A DNA stretch of 64,000 nt from Antennarius striatus (taxonomy: Eukaryota > Chordata > Actinopteri > Lophiiformes > Antennariidae). The position numbers were made by a program, and so were the translations under genes. Position 1 is the first letter of the stretch. Each line of letters opens with the position of its first letter. Location: the NCBI RefSeq assembly GCF_040054535.1, contig NC_090780.1, positions 10,258,501 through 10,322,500 on the forward strand. The letters are read 5' to 3'. Below, piece after piece: positions 12,201 through 27,734 of this stretch. A model generated the notes under the pieces. The model had not been told where the DNA came from and did not search any database. It was given only the letters and a program-made list of their open reading frames with translations.

Positions 12201-13235
12201 CCGGGATATTGCAGTCTGACTGCCTTGTTCCTGTTCGAGTTGTGGTTTGGAGGTGTGCACTGACACCTGCTGGCTTAACGTTGTAACTGCACTGTTTTCT
12301 AGGATGAAAAAACTGAATGGGGAAAGCAGGAGTTGACCACTGCAGATATTCAGCAGAAGATTAAAGAATACAATGCCCAAATCAACAGCAATCTGTTCAT
12401 GAATATGGTGAGTAGAAATTTTGTTTTTGTTATCAATGCATTTTAATGTGAAAGTGTTTTTCTTTTATTTATAACTATTTTTTTCTCTCAACAGAATAAG
12501 GATGGTTCCTACACTGGCTTCATAAAGGTCCAGTTCAAGTTGGCCCGACCCGTGTCTGTTCCACCGCCAAAGAAAGGAGGACGGGATGCTGGAGGGAAGA
12601 AGACGAGTGGAGTGAAGCGCCGTACCTCTTTCTACATGCCAAAAGATGCATCCAAGCACCTGCACATAAGCTCACGCACCTCTGCTCGTGAGGTCATTGA
12701 GGCTTTATTGAAAAAGTTTACTGTAGTGGACAACCCTGGAAAGTTCGCTCTGTTTGAGCGAAGTGAGCGTGAGGATCAAGGTATGGCTCAGTCTTGGACT
12801 GAAGCTGTGTTTGACAGAATTTTTTAAATGGGATTTGGTATTCGGTATCCTAAAACTTTCTGCCTTTTTCAGTTTATATTCGCAAGCTGTCTGATGCTGA
12901 GCATCCAATCCGTCTTCGTCTGTGTGCTGGGCCCAATGAGAAAGTCCTCAGCTTTGTTCTAAAAGAGAATGAAACTGGAGAGGTCAATGTAAGTGAAACA
13001 CAAAGAAGAGAAAGCACATACCAAACTTTCTGTTAACTGTGTGAGATTTAAACTGCACATTAATACAAAGATTTTTTCTTCCTTACAGTGGGATGCCTTT
13101 TCCATGCCAGAGCTTAAAAACTTCCTGCGCATTCTGCAACGTGAAGAGGAGGAGCACATCAAGCAGATTGTGCAGCGGTATGCTCTGGCTCGCACTAAGA
13201 TGCGTGAGGCTCTGGTGGGCTCGACCCCCGGCTGA
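6238..13235 (+). CDS. rassf1: rassf1, isoform A (C1, Ras-association and SARAH domains)
   Basis: Ras-association domain family 1 is a scaffold that binds microtubules and MST/Hippo kinases and acts as a tumour suppressor in mammals. Coding exons: 6238-6556, 7205-7329, 12303-12407, 12495-12780, 12873-12988 and 13089-13235. All junctions are GT-AG and in phase, giving 365 aa (human isoform A has 340). The start MSWGEFIELRDL aligns with the human MSGEPELIELREL start. The C1 zinc finger spans residues 75-124 (H75; cysteine pairs 88/91, 105/108, 112/116 and 124). The Ras-association domain covers roughly 190-310. The SARAH helix is the last exon (318-365, with FLRILQREEEEHIKQI). The donor after 6556 (A|GTGAGT) was chosen because it keeps the C-X2-C pair. 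At the place of the human ATM-site LSQ, this protein reads ELTTADI. It lies just upstream of tusc2 on the same strand, as in human. Confidence 0.93.
7508..7879. mobile_element. Tc1/mariner-superfamily MITE (pogo/Tigger-like)
   Basis: The element begins CAGTAATTCC and ends GGATTACTG, flanked by TA on both sides (7506-7507 and 7880-7881), the target duplication of this superfamily. Inside is a perfect 15-bp inverted repeat (7729-7743 and 7751-7765) with a 7-nt loop. It lies in the rassf1 intron after the second C1 exon. No coding sequence is seen. Confidence 0.7.
8300..9270. other. Intronic stretch without recognised features
   Basis: This is part of the long rassf1 intron between the isoform A exons and the isoform C promoter. 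It is AT-rich with only chance ORFs. I see no gene, RNA or named repeat here. Confidence 0.5.
9280..9797 (+). promoter_or_regulatory. GC-rich internal promoter and 5' UTR of rassf1 isoform C
   Basis: The 500 bp before the isoform C start codon are much richer in G, C and CpG than the flanks. A GC box (GGGGGCGGGGCC) lies near 9527-9538, next to G-runs from about 9500 to 9560. An isoform-specific CpG-rich promoter at this position is known for mammalian RASSF1. No TATA box is evident. Confidence 0.65.
9798..13235 (+). CDS. rassf1: rassf1, isoform C (alternative first exon)
   Basis: The alternative first exon 9798-9980 encodes 61 residues and ends in phase 0 at CAG|GTGAGA. It splices to the shared exons 12303-12407, 12495-12780, 12873-12988 and 13089-13235, for 278 aa (human isoform C has 270). 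Residues 14-43 (SFEKTW, TSSGYCSEEDSDSELEQYF, TARTS) match the human isoform C start closely. That start lacks the C1 finger but keeps the Ras-association and SARAH domains. The ATG at 9798 follows the GC-rich promoter and is the first in frame. In mammals isoform C is ubiquitous and has roles distinct from A. Here it should be under its own promoter. Confidence 0.92.
11640..12190. repeat. Diverged dispersed repeat with AGGTCA-type motifs
   Basis: Two loose sub-units share phrases such as GAACC(A/G)GATAAGATAGAAAG (near 11830 and 11950) and a TAGGTCAAGG core (near 11801 and 12044). The second reads AGGTCAAGGTCA. The arrangement looks like an old dispersed fish repeat lying in the intron before the first shared rassf1 exon. 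Confidence 0.45.
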
Positions 13236-13618
13236 AATGACTTCGTGCTGCGGGTTCAAACGTGCAATTCTTGACTGGAAAACCAGCTGAAGCTGACCAG
13301 TCATGACTGCATCCAAAGATCCCAGAGAACATGATTCAAACTGCCTCTTTGGTGAAAGAGAGAGTGAGATGGGCGCAAGACAATGAGCGAGAGCTAGCGC
13401 GAATGTGCGTGTGAAATGATGCGAGAGATGAGAAGTGCCTTACACCTGGAGAGCCTGATGTGCCTGAGAGAATGAGTTGAATAGAAGTGATGACTGGCAG
13501 AGGAGACACTGGTTGTATCCATTTTTGTTTGTTTTTTTTAAAATTGGGTACCATTTGATTATCCTACGCACCTCAGCTGTGTCACTTTAACTTGACTGTG
13601 GTAGTTGTCACATTTATA

Positions 13619-13624
13619 AATAAA
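13619..13624 (+). terminator. Likely poly(A) signal of rassf1
   Basis: AATAAA lies about 385 nt after the rassf1 stop codon, just before an A-rich run. A later site cannot be excluded, because AT-rich sequence without another gene continues to about 14350. That stretch holds a short (TA)n near 13829-13852. Confidence 0.5.
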
Positions 13625-13829
13625 AAAAAAATCAAATATTGATAATTTTATAATCAAACAAGTACAAAAGTTGTAATTGAACAAATAATTGTGCAATTGT
13701 GAACTCATTCCTTATTTTTCCAGAAAACAATAACATTTACAGCACAATCATTATATTACTGCAAGATCAGATCCATATCAGTGTGTGGCTTGTGAACATC
13801 CTGCCATAAAAACACATTTTTCAAGCCCA

Positions 13830-13860
<31 letters not shown>

Positions 13861-14379
13861 TTTTTCCCCCCAATTTATTCTGTTACAAAGTTAAGTGCGC
13901 AATTTTTTACTGGGGTGTTTTGAATTTTCCTTTGACCAAGATCAAGTCTGCTGTGTCCACTTGACACCCCTGATGGGTGCAACTCTTTATTTTTATTTTT
14001 GTCGTCAGTTTTGTGAGCTTCACTGTGAATGGACATTTGTATGAAACTGAATGTTAGATGTGTTGAAGCCACTCAGTTTGACTGGATTCTTGGATGAATA
14101 TTGGTGTACATGTGTTTCACTATAAGCTGTTTGTCATTCCTTATATTTGTATTTCCTGAAGTTCATTGTATCCGTCTATGCACAAACATACATGTAACAA
14201 AATTCAGAATGTGCACTGTAATTCAGTAAAGAATTCACCTGGAAGAATTTCTATCTGGTTTTGGTATTTCTTTCAAATATAGATAGGAAAATATTAAAAT
14301 AAATATGTTTTTACAAGTATAACCAGTACTTTTTTTGAACAACATACCCCACAAAGGTGAAAATGTGTTTGTTTTGCTT

Positions 14380-14515
14380 TAAAAGTCGAGGCGCCGCCAG
14401 CGTCAGATCAGCTGATCAGCTGAGCGTCCGGAGCTGGAGAGCAGCTAACGCTAGCGGGACGCAGCTAATGGTAAAAGTTATGACAGGACAGGATCATCTC
14501 GTCGTGTATCACAAG
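14380..14515 (+). other. Candidate non-coding first exon and promoter of tusc2
   Basis: A CpG-richer block ends in a good donor, CAAG|GTAGGA, after 14515. A pyrimidine-rich acceptor (TTTTTTCAG) near 15185 opens the segment that carries the tusc2 start codon at 15277. No TATA box is clear. The 5' limit is not defined. Confidence 0.5.
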
Positions 14516-14599
14516 GTAGGAGAATATCCAGAGACACGTCTAGACGTGTATGTTTGGACTGTAAGTCACAGATAATCACGGGGTTTTTTTTTTTTTTGG

Positions 14600-14780
14600 A
14601 GACGCGTCTCTGCTCCGTGTAGCTTGTTACTGTTTAGCTGCTGTAATGGAGCTGCGTCAGCGGCTGAAGCTAACAGGCTAACTCAATGAAGTGGAGGTAG
14701 CATTAGCATGTTGTTAGCCACATGCTAACGTTAGCATCTTGTTAGCAACGTGCTAACGGTTGAATATTTCTCTGAAACAA
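14600..14780. repeat. Cluster of GCTAAC / GTTAGC motifs
   Basis: The hexamer GCTAAC or its complement GTTAGC occurs many times in about 180 bp. It includes a perfect 16-bp palindrome, ATGCTAACGTTAGCAT, and paired forms spaced 20-30 bp apart. The cluster lies in the putative first intron of tusc2. Confidence 0.6.
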
Positions 14781-15276
14781 TGCATTAAGTATGAAATGAT
14801 GTTCAAACCCTAACGAATGTCATTAATGAGTTTGCTAGTGTGTATGTTTAACTGAGTAGCCGAGCTTGTTAGCTTTAACCTAACGTCAACACAGTATTAA
14901 TGGTGGAGACTCACACCGACAGGCTGGTGAGTGAGTTGTGTTTTAAACGCTCTCCCCTGAGACAACAGTCGTGACGTCATCTTTTAGACTCGTCTCTTAG
15001 AGGAAAGATTCTCCTCATCACACTGATGGTACCGTGGGTCCAACTCGTCAGCAGTCACCTGTCTACAGCCCACCGTTTGGTAGGCTGTAGTTCAGAGGAA
15101 GCCCCCACTCAGTTGACCCCCCCCCCACCAGCTGGAACAGAGACCTCCCAGCCTGAAGGGGAACATGTCTTCTTTCTTTTTTCAGGTCCGGACTGGGGTG
15201 AGGAACTGAGAGCCTCTGGTCAGCAGCTGGATTGCCTGAAAGCTTCAGCCAGAGTCACGATGCCACATCTGTGAGG

Positions 15277-16216
15277 ATGGGGGGCAGCGGATCCAAAGCT
15301 AAAGGTGTCTGGCCTTTCTCTGGCGGTGGAGCTGGAAGTGATCCGTCCAGCGAGGGGAACGAGCAGTCTGTGGCTCGCCTCAAAAGCTCCAGAAATGCAA
15401 CCCCGTTTGTTTTTACTAGGAGGAGGTAAATGATATAGGAGTGGAGAAGGGCCAAACATCATTAAGATCACAACATCTGCTCCGGTATGGCATTTCTAGT
15501 GGGGCTAGTTGTGCTTCTACAAGATAAGGATTCATATTCATAACTGATCTTTATAACACAAACTATACACTGGAGGTGAATTTTTATAAAGAATACATAC
15601 AGCATTTTATACCTCTTATGCATTTCATACGTATAGATGATACAAAGTAAGGGGAGAGAGAGAAATGAGTGATATTATCCTTCAAAGGTCCCAGACCAGA
15701 TCATAATGGCTGCTGTCATTCATGAGAGCCCTCTAATCCAGCCTGAGGCCATCAGTGTCCCATAAATAAAATGTCACTTGTCACACTCAGCTCTATGTGT
15801 TTCTGGAGACAGTTTCCTTATTATACAGGATACTCCACAGACTTCCACGTCAGCAGTGTTCAGTTTGGCCCATAATAAATCTCTGCAGTGACCATGTAAT
15901 ACATGTAGTCATATTGTGATTTGTTTACTGTTTTTGCAGTTCTTTGTACTACGACGAGGATGGAGACCTCGCCCATGAATTCTACGAGGAGACAGTGGTG
16001 ACAAAAAATGGCAGAAAAAAGTCGAAGTTGAAGAGGATTCAGAAAAATCTGATTCCACAGGTAACATGGCCTACATTCTGACAGTGTACATCTTGTTAAA
16101 AAATGTTTTGAAGGATTCATCATTTTGATTAAATTTTTTTTCTTTTTCAGGGAATCGTGAAACTCGACCACCCCTGTATTCATGTAGATTTCCCAATTAT
16201 TCTGTGTGAGGTGTGA
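15277..16216 (+). CDS. tusc2: tusc2 (FUS1), tumour suppressor candidate 2
   Basis: A small, basic, mostly mitochondrial protein linked in mammals to calcium handling, apoptosis and kinase inhibition. Coding exons 15277-15425, 15940-16060 and 16151-16216 join in frame with GT-AG introns to give 111 aa (human has 110). The start MGGSGSKAKGVWPF matches human MGASGSKARGLWPF and exposes Gly2 for N-myristoylation, known for this family. The middle exon carries YYDEDGDLAHEFYEET and the C-terminus GIVKLDHPCIHVDFPIIL, both nearly identical to human. The start at 15277 was chosen from this match; the frame is also open a little upstream. It sits between rassf1 and hyal2 on the same strand, the conserved vertebrate order. 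Confidence 0.95.
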
Positions 16217-16856
16217 AAAACTGCACTGGATTGATCTTGGAATGATGTGCAGTTGCTTTAAACGTTACTCCGAACAAAAGTCTTGTTCCCGTTTCAAAGT
16301 ATTGCGGTGAAGACTGGAACCGTGGTCTGGAGACCTGAGGGGAAACTATGACATTAACCTGATATATTGAATGAAATGTTATACATTTGAATTCAACTGC
16401 TGTTTAGTCAGAAGGCTCCCTCTTTGGAGAAGTCCACGTCTATATTCACATAAGTAGTGATGGTACACGTGTTTTCCACTGCCCAGCTCATATGTAAGCA
16501 GTCTTCGAGAATACATCAGATTGTATCTCTCTTCTTGAGTTGTTTTGCAGGGAATTACATTTTTGATGTGAAAAGACTTAAATGGTTTATGCCTCCTGTG
16601 AGGTGTGGCATACATCTGTATGTGTCTTTATATGGGTAAATGCGTGCATTAGGTATTGAGTGAATGTGAGTGAGAGGGATTGGAGATGTAATTACAGGGT
16701 AGAGTAATAATGAATTTTGATATTTGTTAAATATATATGGATTATGTTGTTCAGTGTTGTCTCGTCTGAGTCTGTTCCTGTCACCGAAGCTCAGACCTGC
16801 ACTAGTGAACATATTGTTCTGTAAATAATTTCAGATTTCTTTGTTGGAAATACTTG

Positions 16857-16862
16857 AATAAA
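16857..16862 (+). terminator. Likely poly(A) signal of tusc2
   Basis: AATAAA lies about 640 nt after the tusc2 stop codon at the end of an AT-rich 3' UTR, before the hAT element at 17040. Confidence 0.55.
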
Positions 16863-17039
16863 TGATTAACTGAGCTTAATATATTGAGTCGAAGATGTTT
16901 TTATGTTTTTGATGTTTCTGTCCTACTGACCACTGAATTAAGTCCAGCATTATTTGTGTAGTAAACTAATTATATCTTACACTGGATGCCAACTGGTGAA
17001 AATGCTATATTGTTCAAGGGTAATGTGGATTCCTTAAAG

Positions 17040-18480
17040 CAGGGGTCTCCAAACTTTTTCCTGTAAGGGCCACATAACATCCCTTCTTTGATGGGGGGCC
17101 GGGGTCAGTTTGTAACAAACTACAACGATCGCAGGTATGCCTAAATGTAAATATTGTCTTCCAGAAACCTACACATAACAAAATAATAACACTTTCTGGG
17201 ATCTTAACAGAAATAAGTGTTGAAATAAATAATAGGCTAATATCTAGAAGTGGATAAGGGTATGAACGTTTGTCAAAATTCAATGTGTGAGCTGGTTGAA
17301 AACGTTTAATGTCTGAGTTTGTTGATTACATATTCTAATGAGAGCGATGTTTGTTGATTCTGGGGGACGGGAATTTCACAAGCCTATTGGCTTCCACCTG
17401 TCAGTCCTTTGTTTTGGATGTTGTTGATGTTGTAAGTATGATGGAGGTGTGAAATCTGCTATATTAACATGTCCGAAAAAATAAACTAAATAAATAATAA
17501 CACTTTTAACAAAATAAATAACACTATGAAATAGATAATTTTTTACTTAAATGACTCTTATGAGCGGTTTCTTAAAGTTCTTGTGTTACTTCTTTATGAT
17601 CCTTTTGCAGGGTGCAGTAGGCTTGCAGACGCTACTGTTTGCAGCTCTCTCACTCATCAATTTCCCTGTGAAAACCACAAAGCAAGCAGGTTGAGAAGCC
17701 AGCTGATACAACACCTACACAGGACAATACATTTCACTACCAGTATGGTTGTGGAGATGGATTTCATCCCAGTAGATTTTATCACGATTATATTTGTTTT
17801 TACTTAGAACGACTCATTCACGTCGGAAAAGAGAACCTACCTATGTATGTTCATCAGTGTGGGTCTGCATCTGGCTGCTGAGAAGTTGAATGTCGGGTTC
17901 TGTGCGAGTCACAGCCGGTCTCAAACACTGATACAGATGTTCATCTGTCAGTCATGATCTCAATGGAGTTTCCAGGAGTTTCATGTGTGAAAAGCTTTGC
18001 TGATATACGTGCTGCCAAAAGGTGTGGACATCTTCATTGTGTGTTTTTTGATGTTATGATGATGTAACTTGGCCAACTCAAACTGATAAGAAGGCTGGGC
18101 TTCATGAATGTCGGCAACAAAGGGGTTCTGGAAAAGACAGGGTTTTTTTCCGCATTAGCATGAAGTTCACGGAATCATACACCGAACTCCACCTTTAGCA
18201 TTTCCAGTGCTTCCACACACCTTTCAGCCGGGAATGGGACCACTGGGTTCTCTGCAGAGAGGTTCTGGGTAGCAGGGAGATGGATGAAGTTATTCTTCTT
18301 CACTTGTTTGAAAACCAGCGCTAGTTTCACCTCAAGTGGTTTTATGTGGGAATACATGTCACAAATGAGTTTACCCTGGCCTTGTAGCTGCAAGACAAGG
18401 CTGTTCAGCATTTCTGTCACGTCTGTAAAAAATGCAAGGTGCCATTTCCACTCTGGATCGATCAGCTATGGGGCCGTTTT
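17040..18480 (-). mobile_element. hAT transposon remnant with transposase piece
   Basis: The left end CAGGGGTCTCCAAAC begins an element whose minus strand encodes, at 18175-18420, a transposase fragment with LQGQGKLICDMYSHI and KNNFIHLPATQNLS. These motifs resemble the hAT transposases domesticated as GTF2IRD2/ZBED-type proteins. Only a short piece of the protein is left, so it is inactive. A second copy of the family, sharing several stretches, lies inside the intron of hyal1-like copy 2 (42803-46378). Confidence 0.6.
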
Positions 18481-18625
18481 GTCAAGGTGGGGGTGGGGTG
18501 GGGGGCTGTTCCTGGTACTGTTCAGGCTATGCCAAATGTGGAGGTGGGCTGCATCTGACACGCGGGCCTTAACATCTTGCCATCATTGAGGAAGCTGAAG
18601 CTTGGGAGACATTAGAAAATGGAAA

Positions 18626-22140
<3,515 letters not shown>

Positions 22141-22229
22141 ATGTCACACAGTGGACATTTGCGGGCCTGGTCTTATTTATAGGAGACGCGTCCCGCTGGC
22201 AGCTATGACCTTCTGTGAGTCCTGACATT

Positions 22230-22795
22230 GCTGAACAGTTCTCTGGTTCACGGCGACTGGACCAAACTTCTTGGACGGATTCATTCAGAGCCGCACAGGG
22301 AGACTGGAACTATCTTTACAAACTATGTCACTTTTAAATTCCCAGCTTCTCTCAACTTATACTTATATAATATAAAGTATAACTTATATAAAGTTACGTG
22401 AAGGTTTCAGGTGAGGAAACATCGATGCAACACGTCAGACACGCTGACGAAGATTTTAGGATGTCCGGTTTCTGTCGCCGCTCCCCCCCCCTCTATCCGG
22501 CCCGAATGGAACATCCTGAAAGAAGTTCCAGTAGAAATTGACTGACAACGTCGCAGGGGGGCATTTCTCTTCAATTAATCGACTATATAGGCGAGTCGAG
22601 ATTTGAAGGGAGCTGACTAGCCGGCTTCGCATGCTTCTGTAAATTTAACCCGTCCTTTTTTTTCTTTTTCTTTTTTGGTTATAAAGCAATTTTTAGTTTG
22701 TTTGTCTCCCGTTAGTTTTGAGGCGACAACAGCGCGGTTTGGAGGAGCTCTGCAGGGTTGGTTTTTGGGAATGATTCCTCAGTCCTCCGGTCAGG
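22230..22795 (+). promoter_or_regulatory. Candidate promoter and non-coding first exon of hyal2
   Basis: A CpG-richer segment, unlike the AT-rich flanks, ends in a strong donor, CAGG|GTAAGT, after 22795. The likely acceptor for the coding exon is TTATAG at 23420, or the AG a few bases later. The transcription start is not visible from sequence alone. Confidence 0.45.
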
Positions 22796-23463
22796 GTAAG
22801 TTTGCTCAGCTGCGCTGAAGGATGGAAATCAGCTTTTCTGTTACTTGACTTTTTTGTTCATTCATTCATTGCAAAAAAACAAAAACCCCAATCAAAACCA
22901 AACAGCTGTGTTTATTTCAGAAAAATGGCGGAGGTTGAGACACAACTTGGAAAAATAGTAAACTGCACACATAGAGATGCTTTGTGTGAATAGAGGCGAA
23001 AACTAGTCATACATTTGGTTAATTATTTATCTAAGCTGTTTGTACGATTTGTGATCTGCAGGTACCTCACAACAGTTCCTTAAGATCAGAATAAAGACAT
23101 TGCTCATAACTTTGGGTTAAAACAATGGGAATTTAAAGATGAAGGACCAAAAGACCATATTTCATTTCTCTGAATTATGGTTGTACTGTTATTTCAGATT
23201 TTAACTCATGACAGAAAAGCCTAACTATCTAATGCCATTTTTCCTCATTCTGTAATTGTCTTTGTATATATATATTTTTTCACTTTAATGTTTTTTGCAG
23301 TTTAACTATTTCTTATAAGTGCAGTGATGATTACGTTTGTGCATGCTTTAAGCATTTCTATACTGTTTAAATAATATTTGTGCAATAAAACTCTCTAAAT
23401 TTGCATCTTCTGACTTATAGTGCAGAGAGTGACAGTCCTGTCTATCAGTTTACATCTGGAGAC

Positions 23464-26400
23464 ATGATGAACTGGACACTAACAGACTGGAAAATCGTGC
23501 TACTGACTGTACTGCTGTGGGGCCGCCTCTTTGCCCTGGGACTCACACCCACTCGATGGCCACTCTATTCTCAAAAGCCTCTCCTCCTCGCCTGGAATGC
23601 CCCGACTGAGGACTGCGCCCCGCGGCATGGTATTCACTTTCAGCTGGACCTTTTCCAGATTGTGGCCTCGCCCAATGAGGGATTTGTTAGACAGAACCTC
23701 ACCATCTTCTATAAGGACCGCTTAGGCTTGTACCCCTACTTTGAGCCAGATGAAACGCCGGTGAACCGGGGGCTACCACAGATGGCCAGTCTCACACAAC
23801 ACCTGGACAAAATGCACGAGGGAGTGCAGAAGTATATTAAGGAACCAGGAGCAAAGGGTTTGGCAGTTATTGACTGGGAGGAGTGGCGCCCACTGTGGAT
23901 ACGTAATTGGGAAAATAAAGACATTTACCGCAGACATTCTCGTGAGTTGGTGCGTCAGAAGTATCCAACATGGCCCCCAGAGCAGGTGGGGAGAGTAGCC
24001 CAGCAGGAGTTTGAGATGTCTGCCAGGAAGTTCATGCTGGAGACGTTGAGGCATGCTAAGAACCTCAGGCCCAACCAGTTGTGGGGTTTCTACCTGTTCC
24101 CTGACTGCTACAATCACAACTACAGACGTACTCTGGAGAGCTATACAGGCCGCTGTCCTGATGTGGAGGAGGCCCGCAACGATCACCTCAAGTGGTTGTG
24201 GACTGAGAGCACAGCCCTCTTTCCTTCCATATACATGGGCACCGTACTGCAGTCCTCAGACTCTGGACGTCAGTTTGTCCGGAATCGAGTGAAGGAGGGG
24301 ATGCGTTTGGCATCATCAGGCGATGGCCTGGCACGTCCTGTCTTTGTGTACACCCGACCCACTTACGCCAACTCCCTGGAACAGCTGACAGAGGTGACTG
24401 TTTAACTTCACAAAACTGCTTTGCCTTGTCACTCTTCTCCTTGCCTTTTCTTTAATGCTTGTTTAAAGGAAGACTGGAAAGAGAGCAAATGGGGGCACCT
24501 TAACAAGTCAACTTTTGTAAATGCATTTTGGAAGTAGGAAATTATCAACTTTGATTTTCAAAATCAATTCTTAATAGCCATAGGTCAAAGCTCTAACAGT
24601 CAGCCCATTTCCTCTTTTTGCCTATGATCAGTGATGGCTATAGCTTTTTCTTATCGGCGGCCCCAGTCCTTTCCTGTTCTGGTAGCAGACAAACAAGCCA
24701 ATACTCGTCGTTTGTGCAGAGTGTGCAGAAAGGGTGTTGGTCATGTTGGAAATCTCAGTAACACCCTATGGACAGTTTCCTAGTTGGAGAAGGAAGCGAT
24801 AAGAGTCACTGATATACTGAACATACTGTAGGCAGCTTGTGTGCCACTTACACTCGACCAACTTATAGTAAAACTCAGCTGTTTTTATTTTTCCTATGCT
24901 TAGGTGAAGTTCTTTAGAAATTGATAAAAAGCAGTATGTCCAAATTTTTTGTTTTTAATTCCATAAACATTTATTTTAATTAGTTTAAGACAAACCGGAC
25001 CTGATCTGATACTTTATTTAACCTGATTGTTAAACATATAACACTTCCTGTTCTGGTCGATCCTCCTGATGGAGCCACACCTGCCTCAGGGCTCCTCTAA
25101 TAGGCAATAGGGTCGTACCATCATGACGGGGGCGTTTGGTTTGTGTTAAATCTGAGGTGTTGATGTGAAAACTTGAACCCTGACCTTGTGACCATGTTCA
25201 GAAATGTTTTAAATGTTTTCTCCTGAAAGTGTTTGTGTTAAACTTATGACTAATAAAGTAAAAACGGCATAAAAAAAAATAAAAAAAATAAAAAAATATG
25301 ACTTGCTATCTTTTACAGACCGACCTTGTCTCCACCATTGGAGAGAGCGTTGCTTTAGGAGCTGCAGGAATCATCTTGTGGGGAGACGCCGCTTATGCAA
25401 GCAGCAGAGTAAGCATCCATGCACTGGTTATCAAACACATGTTGTTCCCTCAGACAAAAATAACAAATTTGAACCCAAAAGTTATTGTCTGGTAAGTTTA
25501 TTCGTGTTTTTTATTCATGCGTGCTATCATTATTCCTCAGGGCTCCATGGACATTGACTTACAAGGGAAATAATTGTTGGTCTTTCTCTTTCTTTATCGT
25601 GTCCATGTTTTTGTTGTTGGGCACCTTACCTGTGTTTGGACAAAGGCGCTAATGCACTTTTTTTCCGCAATCACAAAGAACCAGTTTTTGCAGGCTGCTT
25701 ATATTTAAGCGCTTCTTTAAAAAAAAAAAATTCTTAATACAGACTCTCCTAAATCAGCAGTTGGATCTGGTTTTTTTTAATGGCCCTAGATGCGTAGCTC
25801 ACATACAGATAGGAAGAATAATTTGGACGACTTAAGTACATTTAACTATAGTATATAGGGTGGTCAAAACTTCGGCCTCCTGCAATACTGAAATCATGTT
25901 TATACAGTAATGCAACTGTAATTGTAGTGATTGCGATCATCATACGGTGTTGTACGCCTGTTGTACTGCCCGTTTACTGTGGGTCAGAGAGGACTGCAAT
26001 TTCATCTGTGCTGTATGTCGTGCATATACGGTACACTTGACACAGCTGACTGTGTCTTTGACTTGACATGTCGGTGTTTTACTTGGTATTGACTTGGCAA
26101 CAATTTCAGTGGCTGAATTATTGACTTGACTGATGGTTGCTTTCTCTCCAGGCCAGCTGCTCCAGTTTGGACATGTATCTGCGGGGTCCTCTGAGTCAAT
26201 ACCTCCTGAACGTCTCCACGGCAGCAGAACTGTGCAGCCAAATCTTGTGTGGTTCTCACGGCCGCTGTCTGCGCAAAAATTCAGACAGTGATGTTTACCT
26301 GCATCTGAACCCCCTGACCCACAGCATCATCAGCCAAAGTGGAAAGCCAACAGTCGTCGGTGACCTCAACGAGGCAGAGAAACAAAGATTTCAAACAGAG

Positions 26401-26529
26401 TTTCAATGCCAGTGCTACAATGGCTACAAGGGAGAGGGCTGCAATCAAGCAAAGGTGCTTTCTCAAGCAACCAGTCCTTCAGCACTGCCATGTGTGATCT
26501 TACTGATTATCTCTCTCATCCTCAGCTAG
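23464..26529 (+). CDS. hyal2: hyal2, hyaluronidase 2 (GPI-anchored type)
   Basis: A glycoside hydrolase family 56 enzyme that cleaves high-mass hyaluronan at the cell surface. Exons 23464-24393, 25319-25408 and 26152-26529 are all phase 0 with GT-AG introns and give 465 aa (human has 473). Two ATGs in a row open a hydrophobic signal peptide ([10 protein letters not shown], residues 11-20). The catalytic pair lies in [11 protein letters not shown] (D137, E139). [11 protein letters not shown] holds the substrate-contact tyrosine. Exon 2 contains [18 protein letters not shown]. Exon 3 carries the EGF-like cysteines (CGSHGRC, then [14 protein letters not shown]) and ends in a short hydrophobic tail ([13 protein letters not shown]) after small residues, a typical GPI-attachment signal that the downstream copies lack. 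It follows tusc2 on the same strand, as in other vertebrates. Confidence 0.94.
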
Positions 26530-27176
26530 TACTCAACAAATACTGCAGACATCGATGGATTTTTGATGTGTGTGTGTGCAGGAGCAGAACAGCTGAGATG
26601 CAGGGATTTTTACGAGTATTTTAATTTCAATTACTGTAAATGGATGACAAAGTGAAGTTCTATGAGAAACACTGTGGAAATTGCAAAGTTTTATGTAATG
26701 CTGGAAATGACATTGTTTACATTTTGTTCTCAGTTTCCTTTCAATCACTGTTTTCCAAGATAAATCACATTTTTATAGAGTAAAATGTTTTGGGGAAATT
26801 TGACTGAAGGCGTTGATGTATATCAGTAGTTGTGTTGAAAGTGTATGTATTTTAAGTACATGCTTTTTTTTTTTTTTTTTTAATGGTGACCTTTCTTTGG
26901 CATCTGATGTTTTTATGAGGGCAATTACAGTGTTCCTATTTATTTGAATGTATTTTAAATGTTTTATATAGATATGTTGAGATTTGTCTAAAACATGACT
27001 ACTAATCTTCTCTTAAAACAGTATAAAAAGTTTTACTCTAAAATGACTGACCATTGTGTTTAGCAGCTTCTTTATAAGAAGTGTAACAACATAAAAATTG
27101 ACAGTTTTATGTTTAACATTTTCACCTTAATATGTACATGCTGGTCTTAAATTAGTTTTGTTTTTTTTTGTCTCTG

Positions 27177-27182
27177 AATAAA
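27177..27182 (+). terminator. Likely poly(A) signal of hyal2
   Basis: AATAAA about 650 nt after the hyal2 stop codon. The 3' UTR also holds a 17-nt T-run near 26865. A short segment near 27300-27355 (GGGGATCAATAAAGTAT) looks like the 3' tail of an old LINE. Confidence 0.55.
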
Positions 27183-27734
27183 AGGTTTGAGGTCCTTTTG
27201 CATTTTTCAAAATACTTCGTCAGTATAACAAAGAGGGAAAGGAGTCCAAAATCATAAAATTGAATATTAAAATAATATAGGTATGTTTATGTACAGTTAT
27301 GTGATCTAGAAAGTGCCAATTCCCTATGGGGATCAATAAAGTATATCTTAATCATAATGAAGCAGCTTAAAGTGAATCTGCCATAACTGGCCAACTGGGG
27401 AGCGAAGGCAACAACTCTGTGAGGTTCACATTTTGCATGCTGCTGCCTCATCCCCCTCCCCATGTAATTGTAGGGTACTGTTAAGCCAGGAGTTATTTTT
27501 ACTGCTTTTAAGACCTGAATGAGGCATATATTTAAATTTGGAGGAGGATGAGTTAATTATGGCTTGTCGACATTCACTTGGAGCTCAACTATAGTGCCTC
27601 CATAATTCAGGACTTTTACGTAGGACTTTTTTTTTGTATGAAATTGATCGTCAGTCCCTTCAGGATTACAATGGGACAGGGTCAAACTTGCTTGCCTGTG
27701 ACTTTAAATCGGCTCCTTAAAAAGATTTACATGT

